DNA of 20,802 nt from an uncultured Roseburia sp. (lineage in GTDB: Bacteria; Bacillota; Clostridia; Lachnospirales; Lachnospiraceae): NCBI GenBank assembly GCA_934358955.1, contig CAKRLC010000044.1, positions 1 to 20,802 of the forward strand. Direction: 5' to 3'. Below are positions 1 through 8,297 of this stretch, piece by piece (within the stretch, counting starts at the first letter, position 1; every line of letters starts with the position of its first letter). The position numbers and the translations under genes are program-made. The notes below the pieces were generated by a model. The model was not told where the DNA came from. It was given only the letters and a program-made list of their open reading frames with translations, and did no database searches.

Positions 1-756
1 AACACAAATGACCAGACAAAGTGTGTTTCTTCAGAAACAGAGGAAGATGCAGCAAGAACAAAACAGGCTATGCAGAATGTTCACTTCCGTAGAGCTCTTG
101 CTATGGGATTAGATCGTGGTACTTACCTTGCACAGCAGGTTGGTGATGATCTGAAATATGCATCTATGAGAAACTCTTACACACCAGGTAACTTCGTTAC
201 TTTAGAAGAAGAAGTAACAGTTGACATCAACGGAACAGAGAAGACATATCCAGCAGGAACATACTATGGACAGATCGTACAGGATCAGATCGATGCTGAC
301 GGTGTGAAGATCACAGTATGGGATCCAACAGCTAACGAGGGTGCCGGTTCTTCCGACGGATATGACGGATGGTACAATGCAGATAATTCCTGGGAAGAGA
401 TGACTCAGGCAGTAGATGAGTTGGCAGCTGACGGTCTTACAATCGACGCTGATAACCCAATCCAGATGGATGTTGTATATGATTCTTCAAGCGAAGTATT
501 TACAAACAGAGCAAACTCTCTGAAACAGTCTATCGAAGCTTCTACACAGGGACTTGTTCAGGTTAATTTAATTGCAGCAGCTGATAACACAGACTGGTAC
601 TACAGCGGATATTACATGAACTATGGTTACGAAATGAACTATGATTTCTGTGATTTATCCGGATGGGGTCCTGACTATGGTGATCCTGCAACATACCTGG
701 ATACATTCCAGCCAGAATATGCCGGATACATGATCAAATCTATCGGTATTTATTAA
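1..756 (+). CDS. Oligopeptide-binding lipoprotein of Ami/Opp importer, C-terminal part only
   Basis: The reading frame is open from the first base, so the start lies upstream of the window. The visible 251 residues resemble the later part of AmiA/OppA-type (SBP_bac_5) peptide-binding proteins: a VHFRRALAMGLDR segment, an RNSYTPGNFV segment, and the conserved GWGPDYGDPATYLD block close to the end. These proteins capture oligopeptides outside the cell and deliver them to the permease encoded next (amiCD). The protein stops about 20 residues after the GW.PDY.DP block, whereas streptococcal AmiA/AliA continue for roughly 130-150 residues. No other frame continues the homology, because only 76 bases separate the stop from amiC. 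It is therefore a natural short form or a C-terminal deletion, not a simple frameshift. Family assignment is firm; functionality is uncertain. Confidence 0.9.
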   Translation, partial: NTNDQTKCVSSETEEDAARTKQAMQNVHFRRALAMGLDRGTYLAQQVGDDLKYASMRNSYTPGNFVTLEEEVTVDINGTEKTYPAGTYYGQIVQDQIDADGVKITVWDPTANEGAGSSDGYDGWYNADNSWEEMTQAVDELAADGLTIDADNPIQMDVVYDSSSEVFTNRANSLKQSIEASTQGLVQVNLIAAADNTDWYYSGYYMNYGYEMNYDFCDLSGWGPDYGDPATYLDTFQPEYAGYMIKSIGIY

Positions 757-780
757 TCGTATCTACAAAATAACAACACT

Positions 781-811
781 GCATGGAGCGGGGATTCCCC
801 CGCTCCCATGC
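781..811 (+). promoter_or_regulatory. GC-rich intercistronic hairpin between binding-protein gene and amiC
   Basis: GGAGCGGGG (785-793) pairs with CCCCGCTCC (798-806), and GCAT/ATGC extend the base with one bulged C. No T-run follows, so it does not look like a full intrinsic terminator. In importer operons such hairpins often protect the 3' end of the abundant binding-protein message and reduce read-through to the permease genes; that role is inferred. Confidence 0.7.
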
Positions 812-832
812 ACTATTGATGAGTGAACAATT

Positions 833-2404
833 ATGGCAAAATATTTATTTAAACGTATATTACATGGACTTGTGTCTATCGTGATCGTAGTGGCACTGGT
901 TATGATCATGATCTACACGATGTTAGACCGTAACCTTGTATTCGCAGGGGACAACAAATATTCTCATACAAGCAACAATGCGAGAGTGGCATATAAGTAT
1001 TCGAAATGGGAAGATTATGGTTATCTTGATTATGTAACCTATTCTGACTGGTTAACAGACCTTGCAAACAAAGGCGAGATCACAGAAGAAGAGAGATCTG
1101 CAGTCGTTGGTTTCGGAAGAACCAAGGATATGGATTCTGAGCAGGTCAGCAAATATGTAAAAAAATTCACAAAATATTATAAGTCTCAGGGATACACGGT
1201 TGTCCGTAAAGATGCCGTTATGATGAACAAAAAGAAGTATGCAGACGGTGGTCAGCAGCAGCTTTTTGCGTATAAAGATGTCCCATTGACTACCCGTATG
1301 GGTAAATATTTCTCCAATCTGATCACATTTGATCATATTAATAATGTAGAAGACATCGTAGGGGAGAGAGGAGTCACCTTTACGTTACATGATCCTGTAT
1401 ATGGTGGGGAGAAATTCTCGCCGGCAATTATCGGCAATGGTACGACACACAAATATTTACTTTACTGTGATTCCAAGTTCCCATTTATTCATCAGAATAT
1501 TGTAACAATTAACCTTGGAACATCCTATACAGTAAACCAGGGTGTCGATGTATTCAGCACAATGACAAGCCATCAGGGATCCTATATAAAATCAACAATT
1601 ACTTATCCAACAGGTCTGACTGAGAAGAGTGCAGATAACCTGCATACTGCAACTTACATGAAGGGATCCAGAGAATCCAGTCTTGTATATGAATCACGTT
1701 ATGACGATGATTATACAAATGTTGCTACGGTGAAGGCCGGAAAATCAAAAGTAGGTTATTCCTTTGTGATCGGTCTGATCGCAGTTTGTATGTCTTATCT
1801 GATCGGTGTACCGCTTGGTATCCTTATGGCAAGAAAGAAAGACAAGCTGGTAGACAAGATCGGAACCATTTACATTGTATTTATTATCGCAGTGCCATCC
1901 CTTGCGTATATCTTCTTATTTAAAGCAATTGGTGGAAGCTTCGGACTTCCGACAACCTTTGATATGGAGTCACCAAGCAAATTAATGTATGTACTGCCGA
2001 TCGTATCCTTAGCACTTCCATCTGTTGCAAACCTGATGAAGTGGATCAGACGATATATGATCGACCAGATGAATTCGGATTATGTAAAATTTGCAAGATC
2101 CGGAGGTCTGACAGAGGGTGAGATATTCACCAAGCATATTTTGAAGAATGCAGCAATCCCGATCATTCAGGGTATTCCGGCAGCAGTGCTTGGAGCATTA
2201 ACAGGAGCAATCATCACAGAGCGTGTATACGTTGTTCCTGGTATCGGTAACTTATTAACAGAGGCTATCAACAAATATGATAATGGTGTTATTGTAGGAG
2301 GAACTTTATTCTACGCGATTTTAACAGTAACTTCCCTTATCTTAGGCGACGTCTTAATGTCCATGGTTGATCCTAGAATTTCATTCTCCACAAAGGACAG
2401 GTAA
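833..2404 (+). CDS. amiC: Oligopeptide ABC importer permease, AmiC/OppB type
   Basis: A 523-residue membrane protein that forms half of the translocation pore. One helix (about residues 8-30) is followed by a large extracellular domain (about 31-305) and then the usual permease helices (about 306-510). The cytoplasmic EAA loop that contacts the ATPase is visible around 416-443 (DYVKFARSGG...HILKNAAIP). Typical OppB proteins are about 300-330 residues; the extra length is the extracellular domain also found in streptococcal AmiC, with which the HKYLLY...FPF.HQN segment (206-222) is shared. The GTG/TTG alternatives upstream are not in frame; the ATG at 833 has only a weak Shine-Dalgarno. It is co-transcribed with amiD six bases downstream. 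Confidence 0.95.
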   Translation: MAKYLFKRILHGLVSIVIVVALVMIMIYTMLDRNLVFAGDNKYSHTSNNARVAYKYSKWEDYGYLDYVTYSDWLTDLANKGEITEEERSAVVGFGRTKDMDSEQVSKYVKKFTKYYKSQGYTVVRKDAVMMNKKKYADGGQQQLFAYKDVPLTTRMGKYFSNLITFDHINNVEDIVGERGVTFTLHDPVYGGEKFSPAIIGNGTTHKYLLYCDSKFPFIHQNIVTINLGTSYTVNQGVDVFSTMTSHQGSYIKSTITYPTGLTEKSADNLHTATYMKGSRESSLVYESRYDDDYTNVATVKAGKSKVGYSFVIGLIAVCMSYLIGVPLGILMARKKDKLVDKIGTIYIVFIIAVPSLAYIFLFKAIGGSFGLPTTFDMESPSKLMYVLPIVSLALPSVANLMKWIRRYMIDQMNSDYVKFARSGGLTEGEIFTKHILKNAAIPIIQGIPAAVLGALTGAIITERVYVVPGIGNLLTEAINKYDNGVIVGGTLFYAILTVTSLILGDVLMSMVDPRISFSTKDR

Positions 2405-2410
2405 TTAGCA

Positions 2411-3379
2411 ATGAGTCAGGATTTAGAAAAATTTGGTATGCCGGAAGAAGAATTATTCGCTCCGGTAGACCACAGTGATCTGGAATCGGAGAAGATTACA
2501 GCGCCTAGATATTCTTACTGGCACTCCGTATTCCGTGTATTTTTTAAGAAAAAGATAAATATTGTTGTATTATGCATTTTAGGAGCCTTGGTCGCAATCA
2601 CATACATTTATCCATTATTTGTAGAGTATGATAAATACGGTAACTTAATGGATGCGACAACCAAGCACTTATCACCAGCTGCAGCAATCGAGCGTCTGGG
2701 ATTCAGCATCCACTGGATTTTAGGTACAGGAGCAGCAGGACAGTCCACATTTGATGCCGTGTGGTTTGGTTCAAGAATCTCTATTTCCCTTGCATTCATC
2801 TGTGCAGTGATCAACCTTACCGTTGGTGTGGTAGTTGGATCAATCTGGGGATTCTCCAAGAAAGTGGATGTGTTTATGCAGGAGGTTTATAACATCCTTG
2901 CAAATATCCCATATATCTTACTGATCTCCGTTATGATCATGTTATTAAAAGCTGGTTTCTGGACTATGGTACTGGCATTGACCATTACCGGATGGCTTGG
3001 AATTGCGTACTTTATCCGTACACAGGTTGTTATCATCCGTGACAGAGAGTACAACCTTGCTTCTAAATGTCTTGGAACAAGCACATTAAAGATTGCAATG
3101 AAGAATATTCTTCCATTTATGACATCTGTTATTGTAACACTGGCAGCAACTGAAATCCCATCCTACATTTCTTACGAAGTGTTCTTAGCTTACATCGGTA
3201 TGGGTATGTCAGATATGTCACTTGGTAGATTGATTTACGAGTCAGAGAGTGCGATGCTTACTCCTGGCTGGCAGTTTGAGTTCTGGAGCCCGGTAGTCGT
3301 TGCTTCTATTATCACGATTGTGTTATATGTCGTAGGACAGAACCTTGGTGATGCATCTGACCCGAGAACACATATGTAG
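2411..3379 (+). CDS. amiD: Oligopeptide ABC importer permease, AmiD/OppC type
   Basis: A 322-residue partner permease. The N-terminal cytoplasmic segment (1-45) carries the SEKITAPRYSYW motif typical of AmiD; a first helix (about 49-71) is followed by an extracellular loop and the core helices (about 122-310). The EAA loop lies around 212-236 (REYNLASKCLGTSTLKIAMK). The C-terminal GQNLGDASDPRTH ending is characteristic of the OppC/AmiD family, and the length is normal. The ribosome binding site AAAGGACAGG overlaps the end of amiC. Together with AmiC it forms the membrane channel for peptide import. Confidence 0.95.
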   Translation: MSQDLEKFGMPEEELFAPVDHSDLESEKITAPRYSYWHSVFRVFFKKKINIVVLCILGALVAITYIYPLFVEYDKYGNLMDATTKHLSPAAAIERLGFSIHWILGTGAAGQSTFDAVWFGSRISISLAFICAVINLTVGVVVGSIWGFSKKVDVFMQEVYNILANIPYILLISVMIMLLKAGFWTMVLALTITGWLGIAYFIRTQVVIIRDREYNLASKCLGTSTLKIAMKNILPFMTSVIVTLAATEIPSYISYEVFLAYIGMGMSDMSLGRLIYESESAMLTPGWQFEFWSPVVVASIITIVLYVVGQNLGDASDPRTHM

Positions 3380-3390
3380 AGGTTAGTTAG

Positions 3391-5139
3391 ATGGAAGACA
3401 AGAAAGTATTATTATCAGTAAAAGATTTAGTTGTAAAATTCCACGTACGAGGCAGAATTCTTACTGCCATCCGTGGAGTTTCACTGGACATTTATGAGAA
3501 CGAATCCATTGCCATCGTTGGTGAGTCCGGTTCCGGAAAATCTGTTTTTACAAAAACATTTGCAGGAATGTTAGACAGCAATGGTTTCATTGACAATGGA
3601 AATATTATTTTTAATGATGAAGAACTTGCAGATACCGTTGTAAAATTAAACGACAAAGCAAAGAAAGTTATCGCTGAAAATAAGAGAAAACTCGATGAAT
3701 ATTCCAAATTAGAGTTTGGTGCCGATACTTACAAAGCAATTCTTGAGTTAGAGGCTGAAAAGAGAAGAAAAGCAGACTTAAGTGAAGAGGAAGCAGCAGC
3801 TTACAAGAAGGAACTCCATGAGTTAAAAATGGAGAGAACCAATGCTTTTAACTTAAAACAGACATTTGATCCATCCAAAGAAAAGGATAAGATCAAAGAA
3901 ACTGCAAAACAGATTTCCGCTCTGGATGAGAAGATCAAAGCATTCGAGAAGTCACATGCCGAGAAGGTAAAAGAGAAAGCAAATGCACTTGCTCATGATG
4001 CTGCTTATAATCATGAATTTGATGAAAGAATGGCAGCATTAAAAGCACAGCGTGAGAAAGAGATCAGTGCTGCGATTTCCACAGAGACAGAGGCAAGAAA
4101 TGAGATCCTTGCGAAAGAGGTTTATCTTTCCATCGGACGATTTGGTTTCCGTAAACGTATGAAACAGAACGAAGCGTTATTGAATGCATTAAAGGATGCA
4201 ATGCAGCTTGGCGTTGACTTAAATGATGAAGAACAGAGAAATGCTGTTTTTGATAACGTAACGTTCCGTGTAAAATATCTGGATGAGAACAGTGAGAGAT
4301 TACATGGTATCTGTATCTTAAATCTTGCAAAGATCAAAGACGGAAGAGACTGGAGCCAGATCCGTGGTACGAAGATCGCTACTGTATTCCAGGATCCGAT
4401 GACATCCTTAAACCCGATCATTACCATTGGTAAGCAGATCACTTCTATTATTATGAAGCATCAGGATTGTACAGAGAACGAAGCAAGACTTCGTGCACTT
4501 GACCTGATGGATAAGGTTGGTATCCCGAATCCGGAAGCCCGTTTTGATGATTACCCATTCCAGTATTCAGGGGGTATGAGACAGCGTATCGTTATCGCGA
4601 TCGCACTGTCCTGTCAGCCAAAGATCTTAATCTGTGATGAGCCTACAACAGCGCTTGATGTTACAATTCAGGCACAGATCTTAAAGCTGTTAAAGGATTT
4701 ACAGAAAGAGTTCAATTATACAATCGTGTTCATTACACATGACCTTGGTGTTGTTGCCAACATTGCAGACCGTGTTGCAGTTTTATATGCAGGACAGATC
4801 GTAGAGGTTGGTACGGTTGAGGAAGTATTCTATGACCCACGTCATCCATATACATGGGCATTGCTTTCTTCTCTGCCACAGCTGGCTGAGAGAAACACAA
4901 CTCTTTACTCAATCACAGGTACACCTCCATCACTTTATAACAGTATTGTCGGTGATGCATTTGCACCACGTAACCCATACTGTATGAAGATTGATACGTT
5001 AGAGGAACCACCAATGTTCCAGGTAACAGAAACTCATTTTGCAAAGACCTGGCTGTTACATCCGGATGCACCGAAGGTTGAAAAACCGGAAGGAATCCAG
5101 AACATTCATGAGAAACTTGTAAAAGCATTTAATATATAG
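3391..5139 (+). CDS. amiE: Oligopeptide importer ATPase AmiE/OppD with large coiled-coil insertion
   Basis: A 582-residue ATP-binding subunit that powers peptide uptake. Walker A GESGSGKS (44-51), Q-loop VFQDP (332-336), signature SGGMRQR (393-399), Walker B ILICDEP (412-418, D416/E417) and switch H450 are intact, and an oligopeptide-type C-terminal domain follows (about 470-575). Streptococcal AmiE is about 355 residues. The extra length is a single in-frame block of about 240 residues (roughly 79-317), very rich in Lys, Glu and Ala and predicted coiled coil, placed exactly between the strand after Walker A and the W.QIRG.KIA.VFQDP segment. The flanks on both sides align with ordinary AmiE. 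A ribosome binding site AGAGG precedes the ATG. Its stop codon overlaps the amiF ribosome binding site. Confidence 0.95.
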   Translation: MEDKKVLLSVKDLVVKFHVRGRILTAIRGVSLDIYENESIAIVGESGSGKSVFTKTFAGMLDSNGFIDNGNIIFNDEELADTVVKLNDKAKKVIAENKRKLDEYSKLEFGADTYKAILELEAEKRRKADLSEEEAAAYKKELHELKMERTNAFNLKQTFDPSKEKDKIKETAKQISALDEKIKAFEKSHAEKVKEKANALAHDAAYNHEFDERMAALKAQREKEISAAISTETEARNEILAKEVYLSIGRFGFRKRMKQNEALLNALKDAMQLGVDLNDEEQRNAVFDNVTFRVKYLDENSERLHGICILNLAKIKDGRDWSQIRGTKIATVFQDPMTSLNPIITIGKQITSIIMKHQDCTENEARLRALDLMDKVGIPNPEARFDDYPFQYSGGMRQRIVIAIALSCQPKILICDEPTTALDVTIQAQILKLLKDLQKEFNYTIVFITHDLGVVANIADRVAVLYAGQIVEVGTVEEVFYDPRHPYTWALLSSLPQLAERNTTLYSITGTPPSLYNSIVGDAFAPRNPYCMKIDTLEEPPMFQVTETHFAKTWLLHPDAPKVEKPEGIQNIHEKLVKAFNI

Positions 5140-5151
5140 GAGATTTAGATC

Positions 5152-6456
5152 GTGTCTAAACTAAATCGAAACACAGAAACCCAGGAGCATGCTTCCCATT
5201 TACCAGAGCATGGTCCAATTGATGAAAATGGTAAAGAGGTATTATTATCCTTAAAGAATGTCGATATCACATTCGGAAAAGGGGACAACGCAGTACGTGC
5301 CGTAAAAAACGCAACATTTGATATTCATAAAGGTGAGACATTCTCATTAGTAGGAGAGTCTGGTTCCGGTAAAACAACGATCGGACGTGCTGTGATCCGT
5401 GTCAACCCACTGGCAAACGGAGAAATTTTATACAAAGGCGTTAAGATTTCCGGAAAAATCCCAAAATCTTTAGACCGTGAAGTAATCCGTAATATCCAGA
5501 TGGTATTCCAGGATCCGGCAGCTTCCTTAAATGAGCGTGCAACAGTAGATTATATCGTATCCGAAGGTCTCTACAATTTCCATTTATATGAGAATGAAGC
5601 AGACCGTGTGCAGAAGGTAGAAAACATGATCAACGAAGTTGGTCTTCTGCCAGAGCATCTGACCAGATACCCACATGAGTTCTCAGGTGGACAGCGTCAG
5701 CGTATCGGTTTAGCCCGTGCTATGGTTATGGAGCCGGAGCTCGTTGTTGCGGATGAACCAATCTCTGCATTGGATGTTTCTATCCGTGCACAGGTTCTGA
5801 ACTTATTAAAGAAGTTCCAGAGAGAGAAAGACCTGACATATTTATTTATTGCGCATGACCTTTCTATCGTAAGATTTATTTCTGACCGTATTGCAGTTAT
5901 TTACAAAGGTGATATTGTTGAGATCGCAGATGCAGAAGAGTTATTCAACTTCCCACTGCATCCATATACACATTCTCTGATCTCTGCGATTCCGATCCCG
6001 GATCCACAGTTAGAGAAGAACAAAGTATTATATACTTACGATCCATCCATGCATGACTACAGTACAGATAAGCCGGAACTTGTCTGTATTGGACATGATC
6101 ACTGGGTATTTGGTAATAAGAAAGAGATCGAAGAATATAAGGCGATCCGTGAGAAAAATGTGCCATTGAAGACTATCACTATTTTAGGTGAGAATGAAGA
6201 AAGACCAGAGGAGCAGCATGATCACATCGCTACGGATGAGATCGCACTTCCACCAATCCATGATACAGGAAGTATCTGGTATGGAATCCTTTCTTTCCTG
6301 CTTCCAATCATCGGTATTATTGCCGCAATGGTCTTTAAAAAGCATAATCATTATCGTAACTATAAGATGTGCAAGAAGGGTGCAGTTGCAGGATTTGTTG
6401 TGATCGGAGTTGTGATCGTACTGTTCCTGATTTCGCTCGCATTTGTATTTATCTAA
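5152..6456 (+). CDS. amiF: Oligopeptide importer ATPase AmiF/OppF with C-terminal membrane extension
   Basis: A 434-residue ATPase partner of AmiE. Walker A GESGSGKT (68-75), Q120 in VFQDP, signature FSGGQRQR (177-184), Walker B with D201/E202 and H235 are all intact; the family tail [10 protein letters not shown] lies near 301-311. AmiF proteins usually end at about 310 residues, which corresponds to position 335 here. This one continues with an acidic, His-containing linker (about 345-372) and two hydrophobic helices (about 374-395 and 410-433) separated by the basic loop [15 protein letters not shown]. An ABC importer ATPase with its own membrane helices is unusual. Translation starts at GTG 5152, with AGGAG overlapping the amiE stop. 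The extra N-terminal 25 residues are also not typical. Confidence 0.93.
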   Translation: MSKLNRNTETQEHASHLPEHGPIDENGKEVLLSLKNVDITFGKGDNAVRAVKNATFDIHKGETFSLVGESGSGKTTIGRAVIRVNPLANGEILYKGVKISGKIPKSLDREVIRNIQMVFQDPAASLNERATVDYIVSEGLYNFHLYENEADRVQKVENMINEVGLLPEHLTRYPHEFSGGQRQRIGLARAMVMEPELVVADEPISALDVSIRAQVLNLLKKFQREKDLTYLFIAHDLSIVRFISDRIAVIYKGDIVEIADAEELFNFPLHPYTHSLISAIPIPDPQLEKNKVLYTYDPSMHDYSTDKPELVCIGHDHWVFGNKKEIEEYKAIREKNVPLKTITILGENEERPEEQHDHIATDEIALPPIHDTGSIWYGILSFLLPIIGIIAAMVFKKHNHYRNYKMCKKGAVAGFVVIGVVIVLFLISLAFVFI

Positions 6457-6513
6457 TAACAGTCTCATTGCCGGCACAAGGCTGTGCAGATGGCAGAAAA
6501 GATTTGAATATTT

Positions 6514-7836
6514 ATGAGTAGAACAACGAGAGGTGGAAGCCGAAACCATACTCCGAATGTGAGACCGGTACAACGGATCGAACTTTCAGAGAGAAATACA
6601 AAGCAGCGGCTTGCTGCAGTCATTATTTGTCTAGTCATTGCATCGGCAGCATTTGTCTATGCATTGAACGGATTGATGAAAAATGACAGCGGATGGACGA
6701 ACATTGAAGTGAGTTCATCCGCTGATATCAACTGTGGTGAAGATTTTATTTTCCAATATAAAATTGGGGTATCCGGTATGGATGCAACAGCAGAGAAAAA
6801 GGCATTGACACTGTTGTATACAGATGCAGCGGTAAAGGCATACCAAAATTTCCAGAACGATGAGACGTTTGAGGGAGTGACATCTGTATATGATATCAAT
6901 CAGCATCCAAATGAGGAACTGACAGTAGATCCGATTCTTTACCAGGCATTTGAAATTTTTGCTTATACAGGACGCAGGGAATTATATCTTGCGCCAATTT
7001 ACAGGGAATATGATAATTTATTTTTCTGCAATGATGATGCTGAGACAGTAAGCTTTGATGCTTATCAGAATACAGAGGTTGCAGCATATTTTTCAGAGAT
7101 AACGGCGTATACAAACGATCCAGAGATGGTGAATCTGGAGTTATTGGGGGATAACAGGGTTCGGCTGTTTGTATCCGATGATTATCTGAAATTTGCAAAA
7201 GAGAATTATATTTCTGATTTTATTGATTTTTCCTGGATGAGAAATGCATTTATCATTGATTATCTGGCAGATGTCATGAGTCAGAACGGATATACATTAG
7301 GAACGATCACAAGTTCTGACGGATTTACAAGAAATCTCGATAAGAATTCTGCGGGGAAAGCAGGATTGGAGAGCGAAGAGCAAAACAATGGAGCATATTC
7401 GTTTAACATCTATGACCGTCAGAAACAGGTGATCTATCCGGCTGCTGTTATGGAATACAGCGGTGCCATGAGTATCGTAAGTCTGCATAATTATCCGATG
7501 TCAGACAAAGAAACTTACGATTATTATGAGTTTAAAAACGGGGAGATCCGTACCCGGTATATTGATACAAAAGACGGTCTCTGCAAATCAGCAGTGAACA
7601 ATATCGTTGCGTATTCAGAGAATCAGGGCTGTGTCATAACGTTATTTAAAGTGATACCTGTCTACATTGCAGACAGCGTGGATCCGGACCTGGTTTCTTA
7701 TCTGGCAGGGGATGGGATCGGACTGATCTATGGCAAAGACAGTACATTATACTATAATGATCCGGACTTAAAGCTGTCAGAGCTCTACAATAAAGATGGC
7801 GTTACGTATACGGCAAAACTTGTCAGCGGGAAATGA
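6514..7836 (+). CDS. Membrane-anchored extracytoplasmic protein, possible inactive ApbE-like fold
   Basis: A 440-residue protein with a short basic cytoplasmic tail (1-31), one signal-anchor helix (about 33-52) and a large extracytoplasmic domain. Several segments follow the order of ApbE flavin transferases: SVYDINQHPNEEL (about 124-136, like the S.l..LN region), MRNAFIIDYLADVMSQNGY (242-260, like the KGYa.D...L...G helix), DYYEFKNGEIRTRYIDTKDG (336-355, like the dG..yHiIDP.TG segment) and a late FKVIPVYIAD. The residues that make ApbE active (GG(N/D) motif, His and Pro-Thr-Gly of H.IDP.TG) are missing. Relation to ApbE is my inference from remote pattern and may be wrong. It lies 57 bases after amiF and before the operon terminator, so it is probably the last gene of the peptide importer operon. 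The ribosome binding site is weak. Confidence 0.85.
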   Translation: MSRTTRGGSRNHTPNVRPVQRIELSERNTKQRLAAVIICLVIASAAFVYALNGLMKNDSGWTNIEVSSSADINCGEDFIFQYKIGVSGMDATAEKKALTLLYTDAAVKAYQNFQNDETFEGVTSVYDINQHPNEELTVDPILYQAFEIFAYTGRRELYLAPIYREYDNLFFCNDDAETVSFDAYQNTEVAAYFSEITAYTNDPEMVNLELLGDNRVRLFVSDDYLKFAKENYISDFIDFSWMRNAFIIDYLADVMSQNGYTLGTITSSDGFTRNLDKNSAGKAGLESEEQNNGAYSFNIYDRQKQVIYPAAVMEYSGAMSIVSLHNYPMSDKETYDYYEFKNGEIRTRYIDTKDGLCKSAVNNIVAYSENQGCVITLFKVIPVYIADSVDPDLVSYLAGDGIGLIYGKDSTLYYNDPDLKLSELYNKDGVTYTAKLVSGK

Positions 7837-7907
7837 AACAAAGGAACACATAGAAAAAAGCGGTTGATGTATGACGAAGTGTGTGAATACCGAGTCAATC
7901 TATTGTG

Positions 7908-7966
7908 AAAAAACAGATGCAAGCTGCATTTTCAAGGGGTGAAAATGTGCAGGCATCTGTTTTTTT
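7908..7966 (+). terminator. Strong intrinsic terminator ending the ami operon
   Basis: AACAGATGC (7912-7920) pairs with GCATCTGTT (7953-7961), with an inner stem GCATTTTC/GAAAATGTGC around a short AAGGGGT loop, followed by seven T residues. An A-run on the left makes it potentially bidirectional. Confidence 0.9.
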
Positions 7967-7982
7967 CTCTATATATTTGTTA

Positions 7983-7991
7983 TGATATAAT
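7983..7991 (+). promoter_or_regulatory. Extended -10 promoter element
   Basis: TGATATAAT is a perfect extended -10 (TG-n-TATAAT) just after the ami terminator. The -35 region at 17-bp spacing (TTTTCT) is poor, which extended -10 promoters tolerate. Transcription would begin near 7998 and enter the structured segment 8008-8128. Two more GATATAAT copies occur at 8143 and 8222. Confidence 0.5.
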
Positions 7992-8007
7992 ATGCGTAAG
8001 CAATGAG

Positions 8008-8128
8008 CAGTGCCAATCGAGAATATGCAGACCGAACATGCTTGCATGGTGAGGTCTGTATATATCGAGAGTGATAGGGCGAATGCACGTCAGCCAGAAA
8101 AAGCTCTGATTTTTCTGGCATGCACTGC
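8008..8128 (+). ncRNA. Candidate structured RNA with three-way junction, unidentified
   Basis: GCAGTGC (8008-8014) can pair with GCACTGC (8122-8128), closing two internal hairpins. The first is ATATGCAGACC (8023-8033) with GGTCTGTATAT (8053-8063), including one G-U pair and an inner CATGC/GCATG. The second is GCCAGAAAAA (8093-8102) with TTTTTCTGGC (8110-8119). It begins about 10 bases after the predicted start of a promoter. I recognise no known RNA family (not SRP, tmRNA, RNase P or 6S by their conserved motifs). The structure was folded by eye and expression is unproven. Confidence 0.4.
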
Positions 8129-8297
8129 GGACTAAAACTCATGATATAATGAGCGAAAGAGAGGAAAATACAAATTTATTTGTATTTGACGAACGGCGAA
8201 ATTATTGAGTGATGAAATCGCGATATAATAAGACTGCCGCACGAAGTGCGTGATTGAAATCATTAAGATATTAGATATTAGAAGATTGAGATAGTAA
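8129..8297. other. Non-coding stretch with small hairpins
   Basis: No ORF with a ribosome binding site is present. It holds three small perfect hairpins: CTCAT/ATGAG (8138-8153, around a GATATAAT box), AATACAAA/TTTGTATT (8167-8186) and CGCAC/GTGCG (8238-8250). A third TATAAT box lies at 8224-8229. Nothing else was recognised. Confidence 0.5.

Noticed and set aside
757..832. Frameshift explaining the short binding protein
   Set aside because: No frame after the stop continues the family sequence; only a hairpin and the amiC start fit in the 76 bases.
7870..7941. Short ORF running into the ami terminator
   Set aside because: It has no ribosome binding site and reads through the terminator stem; probably chance.
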